A stretch of DNA of 64,000 nt. Source: Ferroplasma sp. (GTDB lineage: Archaea > Thermoplasmatota > Thermoplasmata > Thermoplasmatales > Thermoplasmataceae). The notes below the pieces were generated by a model, which saw only the letters and a list, made by a program, of their open reading frames with translations, was not told the DNA's origin and ran no database searches. A program made the position numbers and the translations under genes. Below are positions 57,225-64,000 of this stretch, piece after piece (position 1 is the first letter of the stretch; the number at the start of each line of letters is the position of its first letter). The stretch covers positions 744,001-808,000 of the forward strand of contig NZ_CP133597.1 in assembly GCF_031200575.1 (NCBI RefSeq), written 5' to 3'.

Positions 57225-57830
57225 ATGGTACTTGACTCTTATAGAAAGAATGCGGATAAATTTCTTGACCCGATTACAGAAAAATTTTCAAGAATGAACC
57301 CAAACACCATTTCTATATTATCACTTATTCTTGCGGGGCTAGGGGGCGTATCCTATTATCTTGGACATTACTTCCTGCTGCTAGCTTTTGTATTAATAAT
57401 TATGTCAGCACTGTTTGATGCTCTGGACGGTAAAATAGCGAGGCTGAAAAACATCTCTTCACGGAAAGGAGACATGCTGGACCATGTATTCGACCGTTAT
57501 TCAGATATGTTTATAGTTCTTGGCATGACTTTTTCCATTTATGGGAATGTTTACCTCGGATTGTTTGCTTTGCTGGGAATCCTCCTTACAAGTTATATGG
57601 GTACACAATCACAGGCACTAGGATTGAAACGTGATTATTCCGGTATAGCCGGAAGAGCCGACAGACTTGTATTAATAATAATATTTTCAATCGTACAGTT
57701 CTTCATCACTGCACATTTCGCGATTTATTCAATAGAGATATATGCCACAGGAATACTTCTGATCTGGTTTGGCCTTGCGGGCAATATAAATGCAATAACA
57801 AGATTCTTTGATATGTATAAAAATCTATAA
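57225..57830 (+). CDS. CDP-alcohol phosphatidyltransferase family enzyme (archaeal phospholipid synthase)
   Basis: The 201-residue membrane enzyme carries the family signature ALFDALDGKIARLKNISSRK then GDMLDHVFDRYSD (D-G-x2-A-R-x8-G-x3-D-x3-D). The expected reaction joins CDP-archaeol to a polar alcohol such as inositol phosphate, serine or glycerol phosphate. Six membrane helices are predicted. It is in line with the preceding GT2 gene, and its end overlaps the convergent phosphohexomutase by 6 bp. Head-group choice cannot be read from sequence; archaetidylinositol phosphate synthase is a reasonable guess. Confidence 0.82.
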   Translation: MVLDSYRKNADKFLDPITEKFSRMNPNTISILSLILAGLGGVSYYLGHYFLLLAFVLIIMSALFDALDGKIARLKNISSRKGDMLDHVFDRYSDMFIVLGMTFSIYGNVYLGLFALLGILLTSYMGTQSQALGLKRDYSGIAGRADRLVLIIIFSIVQFFITAHFAIYSIEIYATGILLIWFGLAGNINAITRFFDMYKNL

Positions 57831-59165
57831 ATTTTTTAAAAATGTTACATACTCTTCATTGTATTCTTTTGCCCTTTCCTGAACTTTAGATTCTGAAAAG
57901 ACACGGATAATTTTTTCTGTTCCGGAGGGCCTTACTAGGGTCCACCCATCTGCATCATAAATTTTTATGCCATCTGTGAAATCAAACATCTTTCCTGTGA
58001 ATTTTTTTGTTATGAGTTCCTTTATTTCATTCCACTCCCTATTTCTAGGGACAGATGTTTTTATCATGTAATATTCAGGGATATCCTTTAGAAGCTCTGA
58101 TAGGGGTTTCTTTTCCCTGGCAAGCAAATCCAGCATCAGTGCCATTGTCATGGCACCATCCCTGCAGTACTGATGTTTTCCATATATAATCCCGCCATTT
58201 TCTTCCCCACCCATGGTGGCCCTGTTGTCAATCATGGCCCTGGCAACAATGGGGGCACCGACTCTTGTAAGGATTAATTTCGCACCCTTTTCCGAACATA
58301 TTTCACTGAGCGCGTCTGAGCTGCTTACAGGTGTAACAACAGTATCCCCTCTTTTTATCGTATGTTTCGCAATTAATGCAAGGCTCCTGTCTCCGTCCAC
58401 AAAATTACCCTTTTCATCTATGAAGACACATCTATCGGCATCGCCGTCGTGGGCAATTCCAATGCTGAATTTCCCCGTCTTCATTATAGATATGAGATCA
58501 GAAAGGTTCTCGGGCTTTGGCTCCGAATTCCTTGAGGAAAATTTTCCATCAGGGTTTGCATTAAGTGAAACAGGATGGCAGTTAAGCTTCGTGAGTATTT
58601 CCGGGCTGGTATAATAGGATGCACCATTGCCAGTGTCTATTGCCACCCTTAGATTGCTCTCAGCTATGACCTTCGAATGAACAGACTCTATAATGCTATT
58701 TATGTAAAGGTCTATTCCGGTGCTGTCATAACTGTAGTTTCCTATGTTCTGCCATTCTGCCATTCTATAGTTTCTGCTTTCATAGATTTCCTCTATCTTT
58801 ACCTCTTTCTCCTCATCAATCTCTGTACCATCACTGTCTATAGCTTTTATTCCATTGTACTGCGGGGGATTGTGGGATGCAGTTATCATTATGCCCGGAA
58901 TATGATTCTCCTTACAGTAGTACTGAAGGCCCGGTGTTGGAAGCTCGCCTATGTATACTATATCTGTGCCAGTGGACATTGCCCCGGACGCGACTGCAAA
59001 TAAAAACATATCCCCACTTATTCTCGTATCCCGCGCCATTGCAATTTTCTGGGCTTTGAAAAATGTTCCTGCTGCCCTTCCTATACCGGTTGCAAGTTCC
59101 AGTGTCAGGTCCTGGTTAGGTACCCCCCTGATTCCATTTGTGCCGAACAATTGTGGTGCTTTCAT
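57825..59165 (-). CDS. glmM: phosphohexomutase (phosphoglucosamine/phosphomannomutase type)
   Basis: The 446-residue alpha-D-phosphohexomutase starts KAPQLFGTNGIRGVPNQDLT. It has the phosphoserine loop GIMITASHNPPQYNGIKAID, the metal site AHDGDADRCVFIDEKGNFVD, sugar-binding GGEENGGIIYGKH and phosphate-binding WTLVRPSGTEKIIRV. In archaea such proteins may be GlmM, phosphomannomutase or both; gene neighbours (two glycosyltransferases) fit sugar-nucleotide supply. ATG 59165 is chosen over the in-frame upstream start at 59225, which would overlap the next gene. Confidence 0.88.
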   Translation of the reverse strand: MKAPQLFGTNGIRGVPNQDLTLELATGIGRAAGTFFKAQKIAMARDTRISGDMFLFAVASGAMSTGTDIVYIGELPTPGLQYYCKENHIPGIMITASHNPPQYNGIKAIDSDGTEIDEEKEVKIEEIYESRNYRMAEWQNIGNYSYDSTGIDLYINSIIESVHSKVIAESNLRVAIDTGNGASYYTSPEILTKLNCHPVSLNANPDGKFSSRNSEPKPENLSDLISIMKTGKFSIGIAHDGDADRCVFIDEKGNFVDGDRSLALIAKHTIKRGDTVVTPVSSSDALSEICSEKGAKLILTRVGAPIVARAMIDNRATMGGEENGGIIYGKHQYCRDGAMTMALMLDLLAREKKPLSELLKDIPEYYMIKTSVPRNREWNEIKELITKKFTGKMFDFTDGIKIYDADGWTLVRPSGTEKIIRVFSESKVQERAKEYNEEYVTFLKNL

Positions 59166-59184
59166 TATTAATAATAGTAATTTA

Positions 59185-60267
59185 TTATAATAAGTTTTTA
59201 TCCTGTATATCGTAGGTGTTCCCACGCCATTTAATATTTTTCATTCTTTTTGCTATGGCTAAATTAGCCATATAAATTACTGGAAGCATTATTGCACCCA
59301 TAACATTTACTATTTTTACCTTTTTAAGTCTCCTGAGCATATTGTATATATACACAAGGGCTGGAACCAGGAATAATAAGTAATATGGGCTGTAAAATGC
59401 ACCCATAAATATGGCTGACAGGAACAGGAACATATATGACCCGTAGAACAGCATTCCATAGTAATATACCCTCGGGGATGCAGATATGGACAGTGCTGTT
59501 TGCCTGTTTGCCCATTCAAAAAACACATTAAAATTATCCGGGGAATTTATGTCCGGCATGGCAGAATCCACATAGTATATTTTTTTGCCCTTGCTTTTAC
59601 ATATCTTTGTCAGTGCCATATCATCTGATATGTGCTCGCTGAAGAAATCCATGGAATCCTCTATAAGTTCCCTTCTAAATGCCAGTGATCCACCCCAGCC
59701 GAATCTTGTCAATTTGGACTCCATAAGTCCCATCCCGACAAATCCCCATATTTCCTTCACCTCAGACCAGAAGCCACCCATGGGTTCAAAATAGGGAAAT
59801 GTGGTAGAAAGCCCTGCATCGGGATTTTTTAGTGGCATCACCATATTCAGCAGCCATTCATCTTTTACCTCTATATCAGAATCCGCGAGCAAGTAAACAT
59901 CGTAATCCCTATATCTATCAATAGCAGTGCTTATTGCCCTTACTTTGCCACTACATTTACTGCAACTGTAAGAACTTATTATGTATTCAATGCCCAACTT
60001 TTTTATTACATTCACTGAATCGTCTTCCTCTGAATCCACAACACATACCAGTTTAAAATTTTCATATTTCTGGTTCCTAACGGATTTTAAATTTGCCTCA
60101 AGAGAATAATCAACACCACGTACTGGCATTATTACAAGTGTTTTAGGTCTGTAATCATTTACAATGTGCTCACTATGGTATTTGCTTGATTCTATATAAA
60201 GAAAGCCTGCAGAGATTAGCAGTAACAAAACTGTATAAAAAACAAGCAAAATATAAAAAATAAACAT
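59185..60267 (-). CDS. GT2-family membrane glycosyltransferase, ceramide-glucosyltransferase-like
   Basis: The 360-residue protein has an N-terminal helix (MFIFYILLVFYTVLLLLISA) and a GT-A domain (LVIMPVRGVDYSLEANLKSV, LLADSDIEVKDEWLLNMVM, SEHISDDMALTKICKS, FEWANRQTALS). Three C-terminal helices follow. The D..D..D..(Q/R) pattern and the two-sided membrane layout resemble lipid glucosyltransferases of GT21. It is 19 bp upstream of the phosphohexomutase start on the same strand, suggesting a joint glycolipid or surface-glycan pathway. Confidence 0.83.
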   Translation of the reverse strand: MFIFYILLVFYTVLLLLISAGFLYIESSKYHSEHIVNDYRPKTLVIMPVRGVDYSLEANLKSVRNQKYENFKLVCVVDSEEDDSVNVIKKLGIEYIISSYSCSKCSGKVRAISTAIDRYRDYDVYLLADSDIEVKDEWLLNMVMPLKNPDAGLSTTFPYFEPMGGFWSEVKEIWGFVGMGLMESKLTRFGWGGSLAFRRELIEDSMDFFSEHISDDMALTKICKSKGKKIYYVDSAMPDINSPDNFNVFFEWANRQTALSISASPRVYYYGMLFYGSYMFLFLSAIFMGAFYSPYYLLFLVPALVYIYNMLRRLKKVKIVNVMGAIMLPVIYMANLAIAKRMKNIKWRGNTYDIQDKNLL

Positions 60268-60268
60268 T

Positions 60269-60535
60269 TTATATTAGTGTAACGTCTCTTGTATCTACCT
60301 GGCTGACTCCCTCTACAGAGGATATAGCATTCTCCACTGAATCTATTTTACCCTCTTCATCAGGTACTATGACGGAAAACATCAAAGCACTGAGTCCGAA
60401 TCCTATTTCCTCTTCCTTGACCTCATTAATCTTGCACAGCTTATCTATGACGTTTGTTATTTCATTTTTAAGCCTGCCCAGGTCTATTTCTACAGACTCT
60501 GGCAGTACCCTCAACTGAACCATTACATCTCCCAT
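60269..60535 (-). CDS. translation elongation factor aEF-1beta
   Basis: Nucleotide-exchange factor for aEF-1alpha. The 88-residue protein, MVQLRVLPESVEIDLGRLKN then EIGFGLSALMFSVIVPDEEG and VENAISSVEGVSQVDTRDV, is the typical archaeal single-domain form. It ends 1 bp before the GT2 start and is preceded by the zinc-ribbon protein with only 4 bp between, the same pairing seen in other archaea. Confidence 0.94.
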   Translation of the reverse strand: MGDVMVQLRVLPESVEIDLGRLKNEITNVIDKLCKINEVKEEEIGFGLSALMFSVIVPDEEGKIDSVENAISSVEGVSQVDTRDVTLI

Positions 60536-60539
60536 AATA

Positions 60540-60716
60540 TCACGGTCCTATAAATCCACATTTCGGGCATTCATACTTTGTTGAATGTTCTCTGCACTGC
60601 TTGCATCTGCCTATCATTTCCTCCCCGCAATTGGGGCACTCAAATATTGAATATCCTACTTCCACGAGGCCTATGCCGCAGGAAGTACATGTTTCTTTTG
60701 TGTTTATTTTAACCAC
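60540..60716 (-). CDS. small double zinc-ribbon protein (HVO_2753-like)
   Basis: Short gene of 58 codons starting with GTG 60716. The protein has four CPxC-like knuckles: [33 protein letters not shown] and [11 protein letters not shown], i.e. four C-x2-C pairs making two zinc sites. The same protein, ending in GFxGP, is widespread in archaea beside aEF-1beta; the Haloferax homologue HVO_2753 is a studied zinc-finger microprotein. The molecular role is not settled; association with translation is likely by context. Confidence 0.85.
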   Translation of the reverse strand: MVKINTKETCTSCGIGLVEVGYSIFECPNCGEEMIGRCKQCREHSTKYECPKCGFIGP

Positions 60717-60834
60717 TCTCTGGCTCTTTATTAAATAAACCTATTTAACTTTTATATATTATATATTCAGGATTCTACAGAAAGAACGTGTTAAAAATTG
60801 CATAAACTAATTTAATACTTTATTATTATCATGC

Positions 60835-61077
60835 ATGGAAATCCTGTTCGGAAATAAACATGAGAAATTAACTGAAGGAAAATATTTTATTGCGTCTGCA
60901 AACCCACTATATTATGGGATTATAGTTAACCCATCGTCGGAATTATGGGGCTATATGGTAGAGAATCACAGTATAAAAAGTGATATAAATGGTGATCTTC
61001 AGGATTACACTATTCCCTATAGAATTGACGTGGGAGAAAACAGCATATTTTTTATTAAACCGGGAGAATGGGATTAG
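60835..61077 (+). CDS. small protein of unknown function
   Basis: An 80-residue, probably beta-rich protein that I do not recognise (FGNKHEKLTEGKYFIASANP, YYGIIVNPSSELWGYMVENH, SIFFIKPGEW). There is no cysteine and no membrane helix. AATTTAATACTTTA near 60808-60821 is ~25 bp before the ATG, supporting expression. It is convergent with the site-2 protease gene, overlapping it by 4 bp, and lies in the 357-bp space between two minus-strand genes. It could be a small enzyme or regulator; nothing allows a choice. Confidence 0.5.
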   Translation: MEILFGNKHEKLTEGKYFIASANPLYYGIIVNPSSELWGYMVENHSIKSDINGDLQDYTIPYRIDVGENSIFFIKPGEWD

Positions 61078-61685
61078 ATCCCAAATATTTGTAACAGAAA
61101 ACCATCCAGAAAGTTCAGAATTATCGCTATAATGAACACTGCAGCAAAAAGCTTGCTGTTCCAGTAGAATACTTTGCTCCCATCTAATGGAGGAAAAGGT
61201 ATCAAATTAAAAAGTGCAAACCATAGATTTAACCACGCCACCCATAGGAGTATCCTGGAAGCAACAGCACTCAGTGGTAAAAATATAAAGGCCAGGAATA
61301 CAATTATGCCTATGAATATATTTGTGGCAGGGCCGGCCAGAGCAATTTTACCTTCGCTTTCTCTATCATATAGCCCAGCGAACTGAACCGCTCCCGGGGC
61401 TGCAAATATGAATCCAAATACAGATGTTATTAATGCCATGAGCACTCCAACTGGCCACAATTTGAAGAATGCAACAGCACCAAGCCTTCTGGCAACTGTT
61501 CTGTGTGCCATTTCATGTAATAGAAATGCAGTTACTGTTACTGAAAAACCTATTAGAACATCTACCTCAAATGTTTTCGGGTTCACCGCCCTTAGTCCAC
61601 CATTAATCATCAGTGTAAATGCTATGGTAAGCACTATGACCGCTATTATTATGTCGTTCGATTCGTTATTCCTGCTGTACATCAT
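61074..61685 (-). CDS. site-2 protease family metalloprotease (M50)
   Basis: Intramembrane zinc protease of 203 residues and six helices. It has the zinc motif TAFLLHEMAHRTVARRLGA (HExxH) and the third ligand region NLIPFPPLDGSKVFYW (NxxPxxPLDG). LAGPATNIFIGIIVFL is also conserved in S2P proteins. There is no PDZ or CBS domain. Substrate is unknown, possibly a membrane-bound anti-regulator or signal peptide remnants. It follows the large repeat protein with no spacer. Confidence 0.88.
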   Translation of the reverse strand: MMYSRNNESNDIIIAVIVLTIAFTLMINGGLRAVNPKTFEVDVLIGFSVTVTAFLLHEMAHRTVARRLGAVAFFKLWPVGVLMALITSVFGFIFAAPGAVQFAGLYDRESEGKIALAGPATNIFIGIIVFLAFIFLPLSAVASRILLWVAWLNLWFALFNLIPFPPLDGSKVFYWNSKLFAAVFIIAIILNFLDGFLLQIFGI

Positions 61686-64000
61686 TTATATTAATCCCTT
61701 CTTAATTTTTTCAGATATTGCTATGGAATCAAGAAGCCCTATATCATATTTTACCATGATTTCCATAATGCCGGGTATATCGTTTTGATTTATTCCTGAA
61801 GTAAAATTCCACTCACCAAGATCCTGTGAGGGCCTGTAATAACCTTCCATTGCCCTTCCAATAAATATATAGAAATTTTTAGATTTTATTACGTCACCGG
61901 TTACACTGTATATATCATGGATTTTAATTTTATTTAGTGAGCGTATACCCTTTTCATACAGCCTTTCCATGATATTTTTTGATTGAATGTTAAATTCATC
62001 CCTGTCTATATAAGAATATGGAATATTATTTGTTATAAAGCCATATACGTCACTGGCAACATAACAGGGAATATATTTCTGCATTTCATGAAAATTTAAT
62101 ACCCTGTTTTGGTCGTTCTCAACTCTGAACAGGTCGCCCGTTAAACGTATGACAGTCCGTGTTCTATAAGAAGCCCTGATTTTATTTTCAATTTTAGATT
62201 TCAGGCTTTCTGGAATTATATCAGAATACTCCTTTAAAATGACTCTGACACCCACATAATTAAATAGTTTTATCTGAGCATAAATATAGTATTCTATATT
62301 GTCTTTATTTATAAAGTCGGGGTTATTCTTAAAAATGTTTGACAGGGATGCATAATCCTTCAAATTATATGCTGTCTTTGTCATTTTATTGAAGGAAGAT
62401 ACCGATTTAAGCCTATGGTAATTTTCAAATGAAAGCCTTAAAGCCTCTCCGTCCTCGTTATTCATTATTAGCGCACTGGTCAGTTTATCCTGAATCCCCG
62501 TCTCCTCCGGATTGGAACCGGCTAATTTTTTAAGAATATCTATCTCCAGACCATAAAGTTCCAAATCATGAAATTTTTCTGCCAGAAGTTCACCAAGTAT
62601 TTTATCCCCGGTACCATGGAATAGATCCAGCATTGGCTGTTTAAGTGACATTGTATCCCAGGCCTGATTTATTGCAAATTCAATGATTTTTGTGTTGGTG
62701 TAATGTTTCACAATAATATCTTTGACATTGCTGTATTCATTCCTGAAATAGTAATAAAGAAACAGATCGAACCATTCATTTCTCGATTTCATATCCTCTA
62801 TTATCTTTGTAGAAATTATATTTCCTGTGGAAATTTCCTGGAATACCGGGTTATCTAAGGCTTTCCTGTTTCTTATATACGCCCGGTTGAAGTATTCCAG
62901 TGCCTTTTTATAGATTCTCCTGCTGTAATAGTAACTGGACAGTATTATGTATGAAGAATACTTTTTTCCTGGATAACTCTCCAGGAAGCTTATTGCTATT
63001 TTCTCATTCCTGGATTTTAATAGTAAATAGTGTTTAACTATATCCTCTGATGTTCCTCCATGGAGGACTGATAGAGCCGAGAATTTAAGTTTGTCCCTGT
63101 AAGCTTCCATGCAGTATGCCTTCAATCTATACATGCCAGCATTCCTTACATCTATTGTACCAAGCAACTCCCTTAGGGAATCTTTAACCTCTATTTTATT
63201 TTCTTCCATGAAAGCATCAATTTTATAGAAGACCTCATCAAATCCCAGGTCAGTGCATAATTTGACGTAGCTATCAACCTTTTCATTATGCTGCAGTCCG
63301 ATATTGATCCTTGATGCAAGGAAATTTACATTGAGGAGAATTTCAACAGCCTCGTCTATATGTTTTATGGCATCACCATAATTTGACCCATGCTGTTCAA
63401 TAAGTGCCCGTGCATAATAGTAAAAAGGATCGGGGGTCTTATTTTTTATGGATTCTATATAAGATTCGGCCTGCTTATAAAATCCATAGTCGATCAGGGA
63501 CATGGTAACCGGATAAAGAAAGTAACTGGAATCATTTAGATCCCTTGGCACTTTTCCAGTTTGAATGGAATATGCCTCTGCCATAATTGTCCCAACTGCC
63601 TGGTATTTATCAACTCCCAGAAGGCCCCTTATATAATTTTTCTGTACCGGTAATTTTTTCCTGCTAGCCATTAATGAAATTATGTATATGCATGCCACAG
63701 ATTTATGTCTGTAAGCTTTCTGCATGTATATATTATAATCAATATTTTCCCTCCCCCTGATAAATAATATGACCATTTCAAGGAGCGTACCTGAAATATT
63801 TAAATTGTCAAATTTTCTGATATTTGCCTCAGATTTTAGAAATCCAAACAATGTGTCAACAACCGGACCAGAGTCTAACAGCATCCTGTCGGCAGATAGG
63901 TATTCAACGGCCCTGTCAATTTCACCCATAGATATCAGGGAAGAACAGTACTCGGGCATAAACTCACGTTTCTTTTCCTCTTCCTCAAGCAATTTTACAA
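61686..64000 (-). CDS. large helical-repeat (TPR-like) protein, 5' end outside the window
   Basis: The frame is open from the right edge to the stop at 61686 and codes for at least 770 residues. TTG 63992 is an apparent start, but the frame continues in VKLLEEEEK to the edge, so the gene is probably cut. Many ~35-residue alpha-hairpins are visible (FYYYARALIEQHGSNYGDAI, AYIRNRKALDNPVF, YYSRRIYKKALEYFNRAYIR), typical of tetratricopeptide/Sel1-like scaffolds. The last ~110 residues (YDIGLLDSIAISEKIKKGLI) differ and lack repeats. The role is unknown; it is followed by the M50 protease gene with no gap. Confidence 0.6.
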   Translation of the reverse strand, partial: VKLLEEEEKKREFMPEYCSSLISMGEIDRAVEYLSADRMLLDSGPVVDTLFGFLKSEANIRKFDNLNISGTLLEMVILFIRGRENIDYNIYMQKAYRHKSVACIYIISLMASRKKLPVQKNYIRGLLGVDKYQAVGTIMAEAYSIQTGKVPRDLNDSSYFLYPVTMSLIDYGFYKQAESYIESIKNKTPDPFYYYARALIEQHGSNYGDAIKHIDEAVEILLNVNFLASRINIGLQHNEKVDSYVKLCTDLGFDEVFYKIDAFMEENKIEVKDSLRELLGTIDVRNAGMYRLKAYCMEAYRDKLKFSALSVLHGGTSEDIVKHYLLLKSRNEKIAISFLESYPGKKYSSYIILSSYYYSRRIYKKALEYFNRAYIRNRKALDNPVFQEISTGNIISTKIIEDMKSRNEWFDLFLYYYFRNEYSNVKDIIVKHYTNTKIIEFAINQAWDTMSLKQPMLDLFHGTGDKILGELLAEKFHDLELYGLEIDILKKLAGSNPEETGIQDKLTSALIMNNEDGEALRLSFENYHRLKSVSSFNKMTKTAYNLKDYASLSNIFKNNPDFINKDNIEYYIYAQIKLFNYVGVRVILKEYSDIIPESLKSKIENKIRASYRTRTVIRLTGDLFRVENDQNRVLNFHEMQKYIPCYVASDVYGFITNNIPYSYIDRDEFNIQSKNIMERLYEKGIRSLNKIKIHDIYSVTGDVIKSKNFYIFIGRAMEGYYRPSQDLGEWNFTSGINQNDIPGIMEIMVKYDIGLLDSIAISEKIKKGLI

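Overview
The window comes from an archaeal chromosome, almost certainly a Thermoplasmatales acidophile of the Ferroplasma/Acidiplasma/Picrophilus kind. The evidence is the archaeal information machinery (RadA, PriS, L7Ae, S28e, L24e, aIF5B, aEF-1beta), an AT-rich genome with many TATA boxes placed about 25 bp before start codons (leaderless transcripts), a sulfur oxygenase reductase, a type II archaeal GAPDH and a thiamine transporter under a TPP riboswitch. No tRNA, rRNA, CRISPR array or prophage was seen. The organism name is inferred, not shown.

Layout. 1-5.2 kb: the edge of a chorismate mutase gene, thiL, then grpE-dnaK-dnaJ behind a duplicated TATA element. 5.4-20.3 kb: sulfur oxygenase reductase, an unknown HEAT-like protein, the primase small subunit, GAPDH, radA, and scpA-smc (chromosome condensation), then a B12-type radical SAM enzyme, CoaBC, a Y-family polymerase and a DUF309 protein. 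20.3-27.6 kb: branched-chain amino acid synthesis (ilvD divergent from ilvB-ilvN-ilvC, with a hairpin terminator) and pyrD-pyrK. 27.6-33.2 kb is the accessory-looking part. It holds a HisA-like fragment, a repeat-rich surface protein with an in-frame stop, a decayed tnpB, a TIM-barrel protein, a Nudix-uracil-DNA-glycosylase fusion, and a riboswitch-controlled MFS transporter cut in two by a ~270-bp mobile-element remnant.

33.2-40.5 kb: a VIT-like transporter with a DUF211 protein, then a tightly overlapping six-gene operon for a membrane complex built like group 4 [NiFe] hydrogenase/complex I. Its catalytic large subunit has lost the nickel-binding cysteines. 40.7-46 kb: cobaltochelatase, as a CobN-like large subunit plus a fused ChlI/ChlD-like ATPase. 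46-51 kb: an MFS transporter and the ribosomal cluster L7Ae-S28e-L24e-Ndk-aIF5B, where L7Ae carries an unusual Lys/Glu/Ala-rich tail. 51-64 kb: a CaCA exchanger with speD, an HTH regulator, thiD-AIRS-thiE, two GT2 glycosyltransferases, a CDP-alcohol phosphatidyltransferase, a phosphohexomutase, aEF-1beta with a small zinc-ribbon protein, a site-2 protease and a large helical-repeat protein that runs off the right edge.

Themes. Thiamine recurs in four places (ThiL, ThiE, ThiD and the riboswitch transporter). A broken transporter beside intact kinase and synthase genes suggests reliance on synthesis or salvage. The points most worth a second look are the NiFe-less hydrogenase-like complex, the Nudix-UDG fusion lacking most Fe-S cysteines, the split riboswitch-controlled transporter, the cysteine-free primase subunit and the tailed L7Ae.
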